Below, one piece after another: positions 51,144-59,710 of a stretch of 64,000 nucleotides of DNA. How positions within the stretch are numbered: position 1 is the first letter of the stretch; the number at the start of each line of letters is the position of its first letter. The DNA is from Flagellimonas aequoris (GTDB lineage: Bacteria > Bacteroidota > Bacteroidia > Flavobacteriales > Flavobacteriaceae): positions 180,879-244,878 of the forward strand of contig NZ_QXFJ01000027.1 of the NCBI RefSeq assembly GCF_003584165.1, read 5' to 3'. The notes under the pieces are model-generated. The model saw only the letters and a list, made by a program, of their open reading frames with translations. It was not told the DNA's origin and made no database searches. The translations under genes were made by a program, and so were the position numbers.

Positions 51144-52322
51144 CTAATATTCAAACTTGCCGTACTCGCTTTGGATGGTCAATTTTTTGCTTTCGGAAGC
51201 TTCCACCCTACCAATGATCTGCGCATCCACACCAAAGCTTTTTGAGATGGAGATAATATCCTCAGCAACTTGCTCATTTACATAGATTTCCATACGATGC
51301 CCGCAGTTGAAGACTTGGTACATTTCCTTCCAATCGGTACCAGATTGTTCCTGTATCAATTTGAAGAGAGGAGGTATCGGGAACATATTGTCCTTGATGA
51401 TATGGAACTGCTCAACAAAGTGCAAAATCTTGGTCTGGGCACCTCCACTGCAGTGTACCATTCCGTGGATATCATCCGAGGTATATTTTGATAGGATCTT
51501 TTTGATGATCGGGGCGTAAGTCCTTGTGGGTGACAACACTAATTTTCCTGCATCCAAAGGAGCATTGGGAACCGAATCCGTCAATTTTGTGTTTCCAGAA
51601 TACACCAATTCCTCAGGAACCGAAGCATCGTAACTTTCGGGATATTTCTTCGCCAGATATTTTCCGAAAACATCATGGCGAGCCGACGTCAGACCATTGC
51701 TTCCCATACCGCCATTGTACCCACTTTCATAGGTCGCCTGGCCGTACGATGCCAATCCGACGATTACATCTCCTGCCTTAATATTGGCATTATCGATGAC
51801 CTCCCTGCGTTTCATGCGCGCCGTAACGGTAGAATCCACAATAATGGTACGCACCAAATCCCCTACATCGGCTGTTTCACCTCCTGTGGAATGGATGGTA
51901 ATGCCATGCTTGCCTAAGTCAGAAATCAATTCTTCGGTACCATTGATGATGGCAGAAATCACTTCCCCAGGAACCAAATTTTTATTTCTACCTATGGTAG
52001 AGGACAACATGATGTTGTCCGTAGCACCCACACAGATCAGATCATCCACATTCATGATAAGGGCATCTTGGGCAATCCCTTTCCAAACCGATATATCACC
52101 GGTCTCTTTCCAATACATATAGGCCAAGGAGGATTTTGTGCCTGCCCCGTCGGCATGCATGACCAAGCAATGGTCTTCACTTCCTGTGAGATAATCGGGC
52201 ACTATTTTGCAGAAAGCCTTGGGAAAAAGACCTTTATCAATGTTCTTGATGGCATTGTGCACATCTTCCTTGGAGGCAGAAACACCTCGTTGCGCATATC
52301 TCTTACTGGAGTCGGACGACAT
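51144..52322 (-). CDS. purM: Phosphoribosylformylglycinamidine cyclo-ligase (AIR synthase), long Bacteroidota form
   Basis: A 392 aa AIR-synthase-related protein. MHADGAGTKSSLAYMY, MNVDDLICVGAT, STGGETADVGDLVR, GLASYGQATYESGYNGGMGSNGLT and MVHCSGGAQTKIL correspond to PurM substrate and ATP sites. It catalyses the fifth step of purine synthesis. Its length and the variant motifs are those of the Bacteroidota enzyme. It is first in the run purM, redox operon, prfA, pyrF. Confidence 0.9.
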   Translation of the reverse strand: MSSDSSKRYAQRGVSASKEDVHNAIKNIDKGLFPKAFCKIVPDYLTGSEDHCLVMHADGAGTKSSLAYMYWKETGDISVWKGIAQDALIMNVDDLICVGATDNIMLSSTIGRNKNLVPGEVISAIINGTEELISDLGKHGITIHSTGGETADVGDLVRTIIVDSTVTARMKRREVIDNANIKAGDVIVGLASYGQATYESGYNGGMGSNGLTSARHDVFGKYLAKKYPESYDASVPEELVYSGNTKLTDSVPNAPLDAGKLVLSPTRTYAPIIKKILSKYTSDDIHGMVHCSGGAQTKILHFVEQFHIIKDNMFPIPPLFKLIQEQSGTDWKEMYQVFNCGHRMEIYVNEQVAEDIISISKSFGVDAQIIGRVEASESKKLTIQSEYGKFEY

Positions 52323-52398
52323 AAATTAGGTTTGGGCAAAAATAACGGAAAGCCTTCAAATTATGGGTACGGAACCACTTCTTTTCAAGCAAAAACCT

Positions 52399-54585
52399 TT
52401 ATTTTGAAAAGAGCATCTCCCTGTACTTGGTAAACGGCCAAAACTCGTCCGCAATCAATTTTTCCAAGGCATCGGATTGTTCCCGTATCGAATCAAAATA
52501 GGGTTTTACATTGTTGCAATAGGCCTGGGCCTTCTTGTTCCGCATGGACATACCATTGGCACGTCTTCTGGCATCCGTCATTTCATCGGTCAGTTTCTTG
52601 ATCTCGACAATGTGTTCCCCAACCTGCTCTAAGATATTCAATTGGGTCTCGGCCACCTTTTTATGTGCGGCCCCATAAACTTCCCTGAGTCCGTTGATGT
52701 TTTCCAGCAAAATGTTCTGATATTTTACCGCAGCAGGGATAATGTGATTGTAGACCATTTCTCCCAAGACACGGCCCTCAATTTGAATATGGAAAATATA
52801 AGCTCCAAGTTCGACATCTTGATGTGCGGTAAGCTCCACCTCACTCATCACGTCCATCTCCTTAAAAAGGGCAACACTTTCTTTGTCCGTGATTACCTGC
52901 AAGGCTTCTGGAGTGTTTTTGTTGAAACTCAACTTACGACGCCTTGCTTCTTCCTGCCACTCAATACCATAACCATCCCCTTCAAACCGGATGCGCTTGG
53001 AAGTCTTGATATACTCGCGAAGCACATTAAAAACGGCCTCATCCTTCTTCAACTTTTTCTTGTCGATCAATGCATCAACCTCCTTTTTAAAGTCGGTCAA
53101 CTGTTTGGCCACGATGGTGTTGAGAATGGTCATGGGTTTGGCGCAGTTCATCTTGGAACCCACCCCTCTCATCTCAAATTTATTCCCAGTGAAGGCAAAA
53201 GGTGAAGTACGGTTTCTATCCGTGTTGTCCAACAAGATTTCGGGAATCTTGCCCACCACATTCAACTTGAGCTCCGTTTTTTCCTCCGGGGACAGTTTTC
53301 CTTTGGAAACCCCTTCCAATTCATCGAGCACATCGTTGAGTTGCTTTCCTATAAAGATGGAAATGATGGGAGGAGGTGCCTCATTGGCCCCCAAACGGTG
53401 ATCGTTACTGGCCGAAGCTATGGAGGCACGGAGCAATTCTTCATAGGTGTCCACCGCCTTGATAGTATTGACGAAAAAGGTCAAAAACTGAAGATTTTTC
53501 ATGGGTGTGGTCCCAGGACTGAGCAGATTCACCCCAGTATCAGTAGCCAACGACCAGTTGTTGTGCTTGCCCGACCCATTGATACCCGCAAAAGGTTTTT
53601 CATGGAAAAGCACGGAGAAATTATGGCGGTCCGCAATTTCTTCCATCACATCCATCAATAATAAATTATGGTCTACGGAAAGGTTGGCCTCCTCGAACAC
53701 CGGCGCCAACTCAAACTGATTGGGAGCCACTTCGTTATGTCGTGTTTTAACAGGTATGCCCAATTTGGTGCATTCCTTTTCCAAATCGCTCATAAAGCTC
53801 AAGACCCTTGGGGGGATCACTCCAAAATAGTGATCGTCCAATTGTTGTCCCTTGGCAGAAAAACTTCCCACCAAAGTCCTACCCGTTGTAGCAAGGTCCA
53901 AACGGGATTTGGCCAAGGCCTTGTCAATCAAAAAATATTCCTGCTCCCACCCTAGGGTAGCATGTACCTTTCTTACATTCTTGTCAAAATATTGTGCCAC
54001 ACCCGTCGCCGCCTGGTCAATGGCATGCAATGCCCTTAATAATGGGGCCTTGTTGTCCAATGCTTCCCCGGTATAGGCCACAAAAATGGTTGGGATGCAA
54101 AGGGTTGTCTTATATATAAATGCCGGTGATGTTGGGTCCCAAGCAGTATAGCCGCGGGCCTCAAAAGTGTTTCGGATACCACCACTGGGAAAACTGGAAG
54201 CATCAGGTTCCTGTTGTACCAATTGAGCGCCTCCGAACTTTTCCATGGCTCGCCCATTGGGCAGAATATCAAAGAAAGCATCGTGTTTTTCGGCTGTGGC
54301 CCCTGTTAACGGTTGAAACCAGTGGGTATAGTGGGTAGCTCCCATGGACAGGGCCCATGCCTTCATTCCCTCGGCCACTTGATCGGCAATTTTTCTATCT
54401 ATCTTATTGCCTTGGAAAATGGCGGATTTTACATTATCAAAAGCATCCCTCGTCAAAAACTGGAGCATTTTTTCTTCATTAAAAACATTCTTTCCAAACA
54501 ACTCGGATCTTTTACCCGTTTCGCTAATGGAGGTATGCTCCCTCTTTCGGCTCTCTTCCAAAGCTTGAAATCTGATCTTCGGCAT
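52399..54585 (-). CDS. glnN: Glutamine synthetase type III
   Basis: A 728 aa enzyme of the GSIII class: FGKNVFNEEKM, ATHYTHWFQPLTGATAEKHDAF, GWEQEYFLID (metal Glu), GSGKHNNWS and NRTSPFAFTGNKFEMRGVGS. It makes glutamine from glutamate and ammonium. GSIII is typical of Bacteroidota and cyanobacteria. It is transcribed divergently from the GSII gene at 54796, with a 210 nt control region between them that contains three AGGGGT half-sites. Confidence 0.95.
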   Translation of the reverse strand: MPKIRFQALEESRKREHTSISETGKRSELFGKNVFNEEKMLQFLTRDAFDNVKSAIFQGNKIDRKIADQVAEGMKAWALSMGATHYTHWFQPLTGATAEKHDAFFDILPNGRAMEKFGGAQLVQQEPDASSFPSGGIRNTFEARGYTAWDPTSPAFIYKTTLCIPTIFVAYTGEALDNKAPLLRALHAIDQAATGVAQYFDKNVRKVHATLGWEQEYFLIDKALAKSRLDLATTGRTLVGSFSAKGQQLDDHYFGVIPPRVLSFMSDLEKECTKLGIPVKTRHNEVAPNQFELAPVFEEANLSVDHNLLLMDVMEEIADRHNFSVLFHEKPFAGINGSGKHNNWSLATDTGVNLLSPGTTPMKNLQFLTFFVNTIKAVDTYEELLRASIASASNDHRLGANEAPPPIISIFIGKQLNDVLDELEGVSKGKLSPEEKTELKLNVVGKIPEILLDNTDRNRTSPFAFTGNKFEMRGVGSKMNCAKPMTILNTIVAKQLTDFKKEVDALIDKKKLKKDEAVFNVLREYIKTSKRIRFEGDGYGIEWQEEARRRKLSFNKNTPEALQVITDKESVALFKEMDVMSEVELTAHQDVELGAYIFHIQIEGRVLGEMVYNHIIPAAVKYQNILLENINGLREVYGAAHKKVAETQLNILEQVGEHIVEIKKLTDEMTDARRRANGMSMRNKKAQAYCNNVKPYFDSIREQSDALEKLIADEFWPFTKYREMLFSK

Positions 54586-54604
54586 TTTTAAATTATTTAA
54601 ACTT

Positions 54605-54612
54605 CAAATCTA
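54605..54612 (-). promoter_or_regulatory. Candidate -7 element of glnN (TAGATTTG on minus)
   Basis: Exact TAnnTTTG match 20 nt upstream of the glnN ATG. No -33 TTG. The AGGGGT half-site at 54633-54644 takes that place, as expected for an activated promoter. Confidence 0.55.
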
Positions 54613-54632
54613 CAATTAACAATTTAATAATA

Positions 54633-54725
54633 TTAGGGGTAAAATTTACTTTTTTTTCACTCATCCCCGCTTAAAACAGGGGTAATATAAATAATAAAGA
54701 GAAGTTTGTGATTTTACCCCCTTAA
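54633..54725. promoter_or_regulatory. Candidate operator cluster between GSIII and GSII genes
   Basis: Three copies of a half-site: TTAGGGGTAAAA (54633-54644), ACAGGGGTAAT (54676-54686), and TTTTACCCCCTTAA (54712-54725, inverted, with one extra C). The first and third are inverted to each other. A divergent fourth (ATCCCCGCTTAA) lies at 54663-54674. The same half-site forms the palindrome before the P-II gene at 29653. Inference: binding sites of a nitrogen regulator. Confidence 0.5.
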
Positions 54726-54729
54726 AACA

Positions 54730-54758
54730 TTGATAATTAAATGAAAAATTTATTTTTG
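54730..54758 (+). promoter_or_regulatory. Promoter of the GSII gene
   Basis: TTG (54730-54732), an 18 nt spacer and TATTTTTG (54751-54758). The start codon is 38 nt downstream. Confidence 0.75.
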
Positions 54759-54795
54759 TGCTTCATTACTTTGAGAACAATTAACTACCAGAATT

Positions 54796-55806
54796 ATGAG
54801 CAAATCAAAATTAGAGTATATCTGGTTGGACGGTTACACACCTACCGCCAACATGAGGAGCAAAACTAAGATCGAAGATAACTTCAGCGGAAAGTTGGAG
54901 GACTGTCCTGTATGGTCTTTCGACGGAAGTTCTACTGAACAAGCCGAAGGAGGCTCTTCAGATTGCTTACTTAAGCCTGTTGCCATTTTCCCAGATCCAG
55001 GAAGGATCAATGGTTACTTGGTGATCGCAGAGGTGTTGAACCCGGATGGTACCCCACACGAAACCAATTCAAGAGCTACTATCGATGATGAGAATGATGA
55101 TTTCTGGTTCGGATTTGAACAGGAGTACTTCATCATGGACACCAGAACCCAGTTACCACTTGGTTTCCCAATAAACGGCTATCCTGGTCCCCAAGGCATG
55201 TACTATTGCTCTGTAGGTGGTAAAAACACCCATGGTAGGGAATTGGTGGAGCGCCATGCAGACTTGTGCCTTGAGGCAGGTATCAATTTTGAAGGTATCA
55301 ACCAAGAGGTTGCATGTGGACAATGGGAATTCCAGATTTTTGCCAAAGGAGGCAAAACTGCCGGTGACCAAGTTTGGGCCGCCCGTTACCTATTGGACCG
55401 ATTGACAGAAGATTATGGTTACTATATTGAATACCACCCAAAACCCATCAAAGGGGACTGGAACGGTTCCGGTATGCACGCCAACTTCTCCAACAGTACT
55501 TTGAGAACTTGTGGTTCCAAAGAAACCTATGAGAAAATTTGTGAAGCCTTCAGGCCTGTAACTGCCGAGCACATTGCCGTATATGGAGAGTTTAACGACC
55601 AACGTTTGACCGGTAAGCATGAGACTGCATCCATCCACGACTTCAGCTATGGGGTTTCCGACAGGGGTGCTTCCATTAGGATTCCGATCATGACCGTTGA
55701 GAAAGGATGGAAAGGATGGTTGGAAGATAGAAGACCTGCTTCCAACGCGGATCCATACAAAGTTGCGGCCCGTATCATTAAAACGGTAAAATCCGCCAAG
55801 GTATAA
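54796..55806 (+). CDS. glnA: Glutamine synthetase, type II (eukaryotic-like)
   Basis: A 336 aa enzyme. The beta-grasp part reads EYIWLDGYTPTANMRSKTK, then VWSFDGSSTEQAEGGSSD. The catalytic domain has FGFEQEYFIMD, NGSGMHANFS, GEFNDQRLTGKHET and SDRGASIRIP. The short length and these motifs are those of GSII, mainly known from eukaryotes and some bacteria. It is divergent from the GSIII gene, and a terminator follows. Confidence 0.94.
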   Translation: MSKSKLEYIWLDGYTPTANMRSKTKIEDNFSGKLEDCPVWSFDGSSTEQAEGGSSDCLLKPVAIFPDPGRINGYLVIAEVLNPDGTPHETNSRATIDDENDDFWFGFEQEYFIMDTRTQLPLGFPINGYPGPQGMYYCSVGGKNTHGRELVERHADLCLEAGINFEGINQEVACGQWEFQIFAKGGKTAGDQVWAARYLLDRLTEDYGYYIEYHPKPIKGDWNGSGMHANFSNSTLRTCGSKETYEKICEAFRPVTAEHIAVYGEFNDQRLTGKHETASIHDFSYGVSDRGASIRIPIMTVEKGWKGWLEDRRPASNADPYKVAARIIKTVKSAKV

Positions 55807-55837
55807 GAAGTTTATAAATTAGTTGTTGATTATAGAT

Positions 55838-55872
55838 GGAAACCGTCCCGCTCAATGGGGCGGTTTTTATTT
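55838..55872. terminator. Terminator between GSII and the antiporter gene
   Basis: Ten bp stem AAACCGTCCC/GGGGCGGTTT with one U-G pair and a 7 nt loop, followed by T-rich sequence. It serves the GSII gene. The antiporter gene ends within it. Confidence 0.88.
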
Positions 55873-56805
55873 TAGGGTCATATAGACGAAGATGGCATAA
55901 AAGGCCAAAAGCACCAATCCATCACGCCAACCCAATCGCAGCCCCTTTGGAAAGAACACCAAAGGCAGGATCAAGAAGGAAATGCCGAGCATCCAAAAAA
56001 TATCGCTGGAAAGCAGGCCATGATCCATTACGGTTATTGGTGTTATGATGGAGGTTATTCCCAAAACCGCCAACAGGTTGAAGATGTTCGACCCAATCAA
56101 GTTACCTAACGAAATGGCCTTTTCCTTTTTCAGTACGGCAATGACGGATGCGGCCAACTCCGGGATACTCGTACCTACAGAAACCACCGTGATACCGATC
56201 ACACGATCACTTACCCCAAAAGTGCTGGCCATGCCAACCGCCCCATTGATAAGCAATTCGGAACCTCCCCATAGCGCAGTACCGCCAACTCCCAAAAACA
56301 ATACTATTTTATATAAGGGCAGGAGTACGTCATCTTCCGGCATTTCATCAACAACGGCCGTTTTTTGAAACCTGAGCAGATACACTAAGAAGATAAAAAG
56401 GAAAGCGACCAGGATCATCCCTTCATAGCGCTGTAGAATACCATCAAAATAGATAAAGCCACAGAAAAGCAACGAAGCAATCATCATTACAGGCCAGTCG
56501 GTGGTATAAAAACTCTTTCGAACATCGATACTACCCATGATGACCGTTATCGCCAGTACAAGTCCCAAATTGGCAATATTGGAACCTACCACATTGCCCA
56601 GTGCCAAATCGGGAAAACCTTCCAGGGCTGCTTTGACGCTCACAATAAGCTCGGGAGCTGAAGTGGCAAAGGAAACCACCGTCATCCCGATCACAATTTT
56701 TGGTATTGACAGTCGAAGTGACAGTGCTACCGCAGCCTTCAACAACCAGTTACCTCCAAAAATGAGTAGGACAAGACCCAGGACAATGAAAAGCAGATTT
56801 CCCAA
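55867..56805 (-). CDS. Calcium/sodium antiporter (CaCA family, YrbG-like)
   Basis: A 312 aa protein with about ten helices and two inverted alpha repeats: VVSFATSAPELIVSVKAAL with GNVVGSNIANLGLV, and VVSVGTSIPELAASVIAVL with GNLIGSNIFNLLAV. The two Glu residues in the APE and PEL motifs bind the cation. It exchanges Na+ for Ca2+ at the inner membrane. Single-gene unit. Confidence 0.93.
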   Translation of the reverse strand: MGNLLFIVLGLVLLIFGGNWLLKAAVALSLRLSIPKIVIGMTVVSFATSAPELIVSVKAALEGFPDLALGNVVGSNIANLGLVLAITVIMGSIDVRKSFYTTDWPVMMIASLLFCGFIYFDGILQRYEGMILVAFLFIFLVYLLRFQKTAVVDEMPEDDVLLPLYKIVLFLGVGGTALWGGSELLINGAVGMASTFGVSDRVIGITVVSVGTSIPELAASVIAVLKKEKAISLGNLIGSNIFNLLAVLGITSIITPITVMDHGLLSSDIFWMLGISFLILPLVFFPKGLRLGWRDGLVLLAFYAIFVYMTLK

Positions 56806-56891
56806 AGAGTAGAATTTAGTGTAAAGATAACAGAAGATTTACTCTTCAAAGAAGGTTCTTCAAAATTCAAGAACTAAAAAAACAGTTAATA

Positions 56892-56926
56892 AACTACAAA
56901 AATAGTTGTTTAACTATTCAATTAGT
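56892..56926 (+). promoter_or_regulatory. Pair of dyad operators of the BlaI-type repressor
   Basis: Two palindromes, AACTA-N6-TAGTT (56892-56907) and ACTA-N6-TAGT (56913-56926), whose centres are exactly 20 bp apart, about two turns of the helix. They flank and overlap the -33 of the promoter at 56906-56936. The arrangement fits autorepression by the BlaI/MecI regulator encoded next. Confidence 0.75.
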
Positions 56927-56936
56927 ATTATGTTTG
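56906..56936 (+). promoter_or_regulatory. Promoter of the BlaI-BlaR1 operon
   Basis: TTG (56906-56908), 20 nt spacer, TATGTTTG (56929-56936). Start codon 20 nt downstream. Confidence 0.8.
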
Positions 56937-56955
56937 GATCAACAATTTATCCATC

Positions 56956-57315
56956 ATGCAGAAATTGACCAATAAGGAGGAGGAAGTCATGAAAATTCTT
57001 TGGAAGCTGAAAAAGGCCTTCGTCAAAGAAATCCTCGAAGAGATAGAAGGTGACAAGCCCCACTACAATACCTTATCGACCATTGTAAGGAACCTTCAGG
57101 AAAAAGGCTTTGTGGACCATGAAGCCTTTGGGAACACCCATCGCTACTTTCCCACCGTAAGCAAGGAGAACTATAGGAAAAAGTACGTGAACGCTGCCAT
57201 TGCCGATTACTATGACGATTCCTATAAAAGTCTGGTATCCTACTTTGCCAATGAGGAAAAAATTTCAGTGGATGAGCTCAAGGAAATAATCGACCTAATC
57301 GAAAAGAAAAAATAA
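56956..57315 (+). CDS. BlaI/MecI/CopY family transcriptional repressor
   Basis: A 119 aa winged-helix repressor: [27 protein letters not shown], then the recognition helix region [35 protein letters not shown]. It is the usual partner of a BlaR1-type protease. The downstream gene begins on the last base of its stop (TAATG). The operators at 56892-56926 suggest it represses its own operon. Confidence 0.93.
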   Translation: MQKLTNKEEEVMKILWKLKKAFVKEILEEIEGDKPHYNTLSTIVRNLQEKGFVDHEAFGNTHRYFPTVSKENYRKKYVNAAIADYYDDSYKSLVSYFANEEKISVDELKEIIDLIEKKK

Positions 57316-59003
57316 TGGAATCCATAGTATCTTATTTTGCTCAATCAGCCTTGATATCCGGTGGTTTCCTTGCCGTCTATCATCTGTTCCTGAAACGTGA
57401 CACCTTTTTTACGGAAAACAGGGTATTCCTATTATCCGGCTTGGTCCTCTCATTGACATTTCCCCTAATCAAGATCCAAAGGACCATTGTTACGTCCAAA
57501 CCTTTTCTGATCAATACCGCGGGCACCTCAACCAGAGTCCATACCGTCACCGATACAGGGTCATGGTTTACTCTGGAAAACATATTGTTGACCATTTATG
57601 TTCTGGTGTGTACCATTATGTTGGTGCGGTTTATTCTTCAATTGGGTTCTTTGAAAAAATTGGCCGCAAATGCCAAAACCTGGAAAGAACGCCCTTTTTT
57701 ACACGTGGAGACCGAGAAAAAAATCTCGCCCTTTTCCTTTTTCAATTATATTTTCTACAATCCGAGTCTTTTTAGCCCAACGGAACTGAACACCGTTTTG
57801 GCCCATGAGAAGGTACATGCCAGACAGTACCATACCTTGGATATTCTCCTACTGGAAATCCTAAGGATCCTCTTTTGGTTCAACCCTGTACTTTGGTTAT
57901 ACAAACCGGCCATCAAACAGAACTTGGAGTTCTTGGCGGATAGAAGTGCCATACAAATTGCGGAGGACAAGAAAAATTATCAATACCTCATGCTCAGACA
58001 AGTTGTTGAAAATCAAAATTTCAGACTTACAAATTCATTCTATAATTCATTAATCAAAAAACGAATAGTCATGTTAAATCAAAATCAGTCCAAAAGAATC
58101 AGTGTCTTTAAAACCTTATTGGTAATTCCTTTATTGGGACTGTTCTTGGTCAGTTTCAGTGTCGAAAATGTATATCGGTATACCAATGAGGACAGTATCG
58201 ATAGTATCATGGACGACAAATCCGTGGAACTCACCATAAACAAGGATACCTCTAATGATGAGTTGGACAAAATCAAAAAAGACCTGGCCAAAGACGGTAT
58301 CGACTTTAGCTATACCACAGTACGAAATGATGCTAAAGAGATTATTGATATTTCCCTAAACCTAAGTGGAAAAAATTCCAAGGGCGCCAAATTTAGTGGC
58401 AACTACAACTCTAATTCCGATGGCCCCATAGATCCCATAATGGTTCTATATGATGACGAAGCCAATTTGGTATCCTTTGGCAACACTGCACATAAAACCA
58501 TCAAAATCCATAAAATGGATGGAGACAAAATCCATTGGAGCTCAGACGACAAGACTGAAGTCATCATCCGAAAAGACAATGCCAAAAAAAAGGTGATTGT
58601 TAATGGCAAGGAACTTTCCGATGATGAAATGGAAGAAATGGAAATTGAAAATGGGACATCGATATTCATCACTTCCGATGATGACGATGAAGTATCCAAA
58701 AAAATCAAGGTAAAGCGCATGAAGAAAGACGGGGGTCATATTATGATCATGAAAGATTCTGATGACGATGAGGACATTGAGGTCATTGGTGGTAAGTCCA
58801 GCTTCTTTTTTATTGACAATGATGGCGGAGATGAACCCCTTTATTATATTGATGGAAAAAAAGTAAAATCTGAAGACGTTAAAAAAATATCACCCGATAC
58901 CATTGAGAGCATCAACGTCCTTAAAGGTGACAAAGCCATAGAAAAATACGGTAAAAAAGCCAAGGACGGTGTCATTGAGATAACGACCAAAAAAGGCAAC
59001 TAA
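57315..59003 (+). CDS. BlaR1-type M56 metallopeptidase with TonB-plug-like C-terminus
   Basis: A 562 aa membrane protein. Residues 1-280 contain the M56 domain with four helices and the zinc motif HEKVH ([15 protein letters not shown], about residue 162) and NLEFLADR. A helix near 275-295 is followed by a very acidic, Asp/Lys-rich region with repeated strands. The end (about 510-562) reads [52 protein letters not shown], which is the plug fold of TonB-dependent receptors. No penicillin-binding domain is present. It likely cleaves BlaI on a signal sensed outside. Confidence 0.88.
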   Translation: MESIVSYFAQSALISGGFLAVYHLFLKRDTFFTENRVFLLSGLVLSLTFPLIKIQRTIVTSKPFLINTAGTSTRVHTVTDTGSWFTLENILLTIYVLVCTIMLVRFILQLGSLKKLAANAKTWKERPFLHVETEKKISPFSFFNYIFYNPSLFSPTELNTVLAHEKVHARQYHTLDILLLEILRILFWFNPVLWLYKPAIKQNLEFLADRSAIQIAEDKKNYQYLMLRQVVENQNFRLTNSFYNSLIKKRIVMLNQNQSKRISVFKTLLVIPLLGLFLVSFSVENVYRYTNEDSIDSIMDDKSVELTINKDTSNDELDKIKKDLAKDGIDFSYTTVRNDAKEIIDISLNLSGKNSKGAKFSGNYNSNSDGPIDPIMVLYDDEANLVSFGNTAHKTIKIHKMDGDKIHWSSDDKTEVIIRKDNAKKKVIVNGKELSDDEMEEMEIENGTSIFITSDDDDEVSKKIKVKRMKKDGGHIMIMKDSDDDEDIEVIGGKSSFFFIDNDGGDEPLYYIDGKKVKSEDVKKISPDTIESINVLKGDKAIEKYGKKAKDGVIEITTKKGN

Positions 59004-59035
59004 ACTCGATTTATACAACCCAAAATTAGCGGAAG

Positions 59036-59062
59036 AACCGTCAGAAATCTGACGGTTTTTTT
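59036..59062 (+). terminator. Terminator of the BlaI-BlaR1 operon
   Basis: Ten bp stem AACCGTCAGA/TCTGACGGTT with a 2 nt AA spacer (the closing pairs open to form a loop) and a T run. Confidence 0.92.
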
Positions 59063-59377
59063 GGCTCTCAAAAAAACGAAAATGCCAGAAAGGGCCCATT
59101 TTTAAACGAAACGCCCCTAGGTTTTTGAAACGACCCCTAAAACACCCCTACAAATGTGTCATTTTATAATATAAAATGTTATTTAACATTACATTTTATA
59201 ACTTTTTTCAAGACACTGTATTACTCTCGTAGGAGTCAAGCATTTTTTTAACTACAATCTTGTATGCAATTGTATAGATTCTTCCCTAAATGTTTGGAGG
59301 CATGACTTTTATCATTATATCTTCAAAAAATATAACCGGTTTATAGTTGTTTTTTTAACCTTTAAATCAATCAAACC
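59063..59377. other. Non-coding region with CCCCTA repeats
   Basis: 315 nt without a convincing gene. CCCCTA occurs at 59114-59119, 59134-59139 and 59145-59150. The middle one (ACCCCTAAAA, 59133-59142) is the same 10-mer as an arm of the palindrome at 29653. An AT-rich inverted-repeat area (ATAAAATGTTA and TAACATT-ACATTTTAT) lies at about 59170-59210. Confidence 0.4.
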
Positions 59378-59443
59378 ATGATCGCAATTGTCAAGTTTTT
59401 TGTTATGATCCTTATCCAAATCATAGCTATCATATTCATTTAA
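59378..59443 (+). CDS. Possible 21 aa hydrophobic peptide
   Basis: ATG to TAA frame giving MIAIVKFFVMILIQIIAIIF and a last I. The peptide is a single hydrophobic stretch with one Lys, like several small membrane peptides. No promoter or homologue is seen. It is listed as tentative only. Confidence 0.25.
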   Translation: MIAIVKFFVMILIQIIAIIFI

Positions 59444-59508
59444 ACCTCCCTATATATGTCAAGCTTTGGGCCAACCTTTTTTTGGATTATCGGAACCGGC
59501 GGACGGTG

Positions 59509-59542
59509 TTTGAAACCATTCTGATCATCCTAACTATATTTG
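59509..59542 (+). promoter_or_regulatory. Promoter of the 49 aa gene
   Basis: TTTG (59509-59512), 22 nt spacer, TATATTTG (59535-59542). The start codon is 19 nt downstream. Confidence 0.7.
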
Positions 59543-59560
59543 TAGTCTAGTTTAGATTCC

Positions 59561-59710
59561 ATGCTGTACAAAACACTGGCCAAGATCAATAAGGCAATAC
59601 TGCCCTCCTATTCCAAAAAGGGGTTGGACCTTTCCAAAGCGACCAAATTCCAATTGGCCATCATTGGATGGCGCTATTTTGTGACCACAAAGGCCTTGGA
59701 TGAAAATTAA
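59561..59710 (+). CDS. 49 aa conserved small protein
   Basis: ATG to TAA frame giving MLYKTLAKINKAILPSYSKK then GLDLSKATKFQLAIIGWRYF and VTTKALDEN. I recognise this as a small Flavobacteriaceae family with a near-constant LPSYSKKGLDLSKA core. Automatic annotation sometimes labels such proteins SsrA-binding, but it has no resemblance to SmpB. It has a good promoter. Its last four bases overlap the convergent apt gene. Function unknown. Confidence 0.75.
   Translation: MLYKTLAKINKAILPSYSKKGLDLSKATKFQLAIIGWRYFVTTKALDEN

Noticed and set aside
59456..59524. 22-codon frame starting MSSFGPTFFW
   Set aside because: It overlaps the promoter of the 49 aa gene and has no supporting feature.
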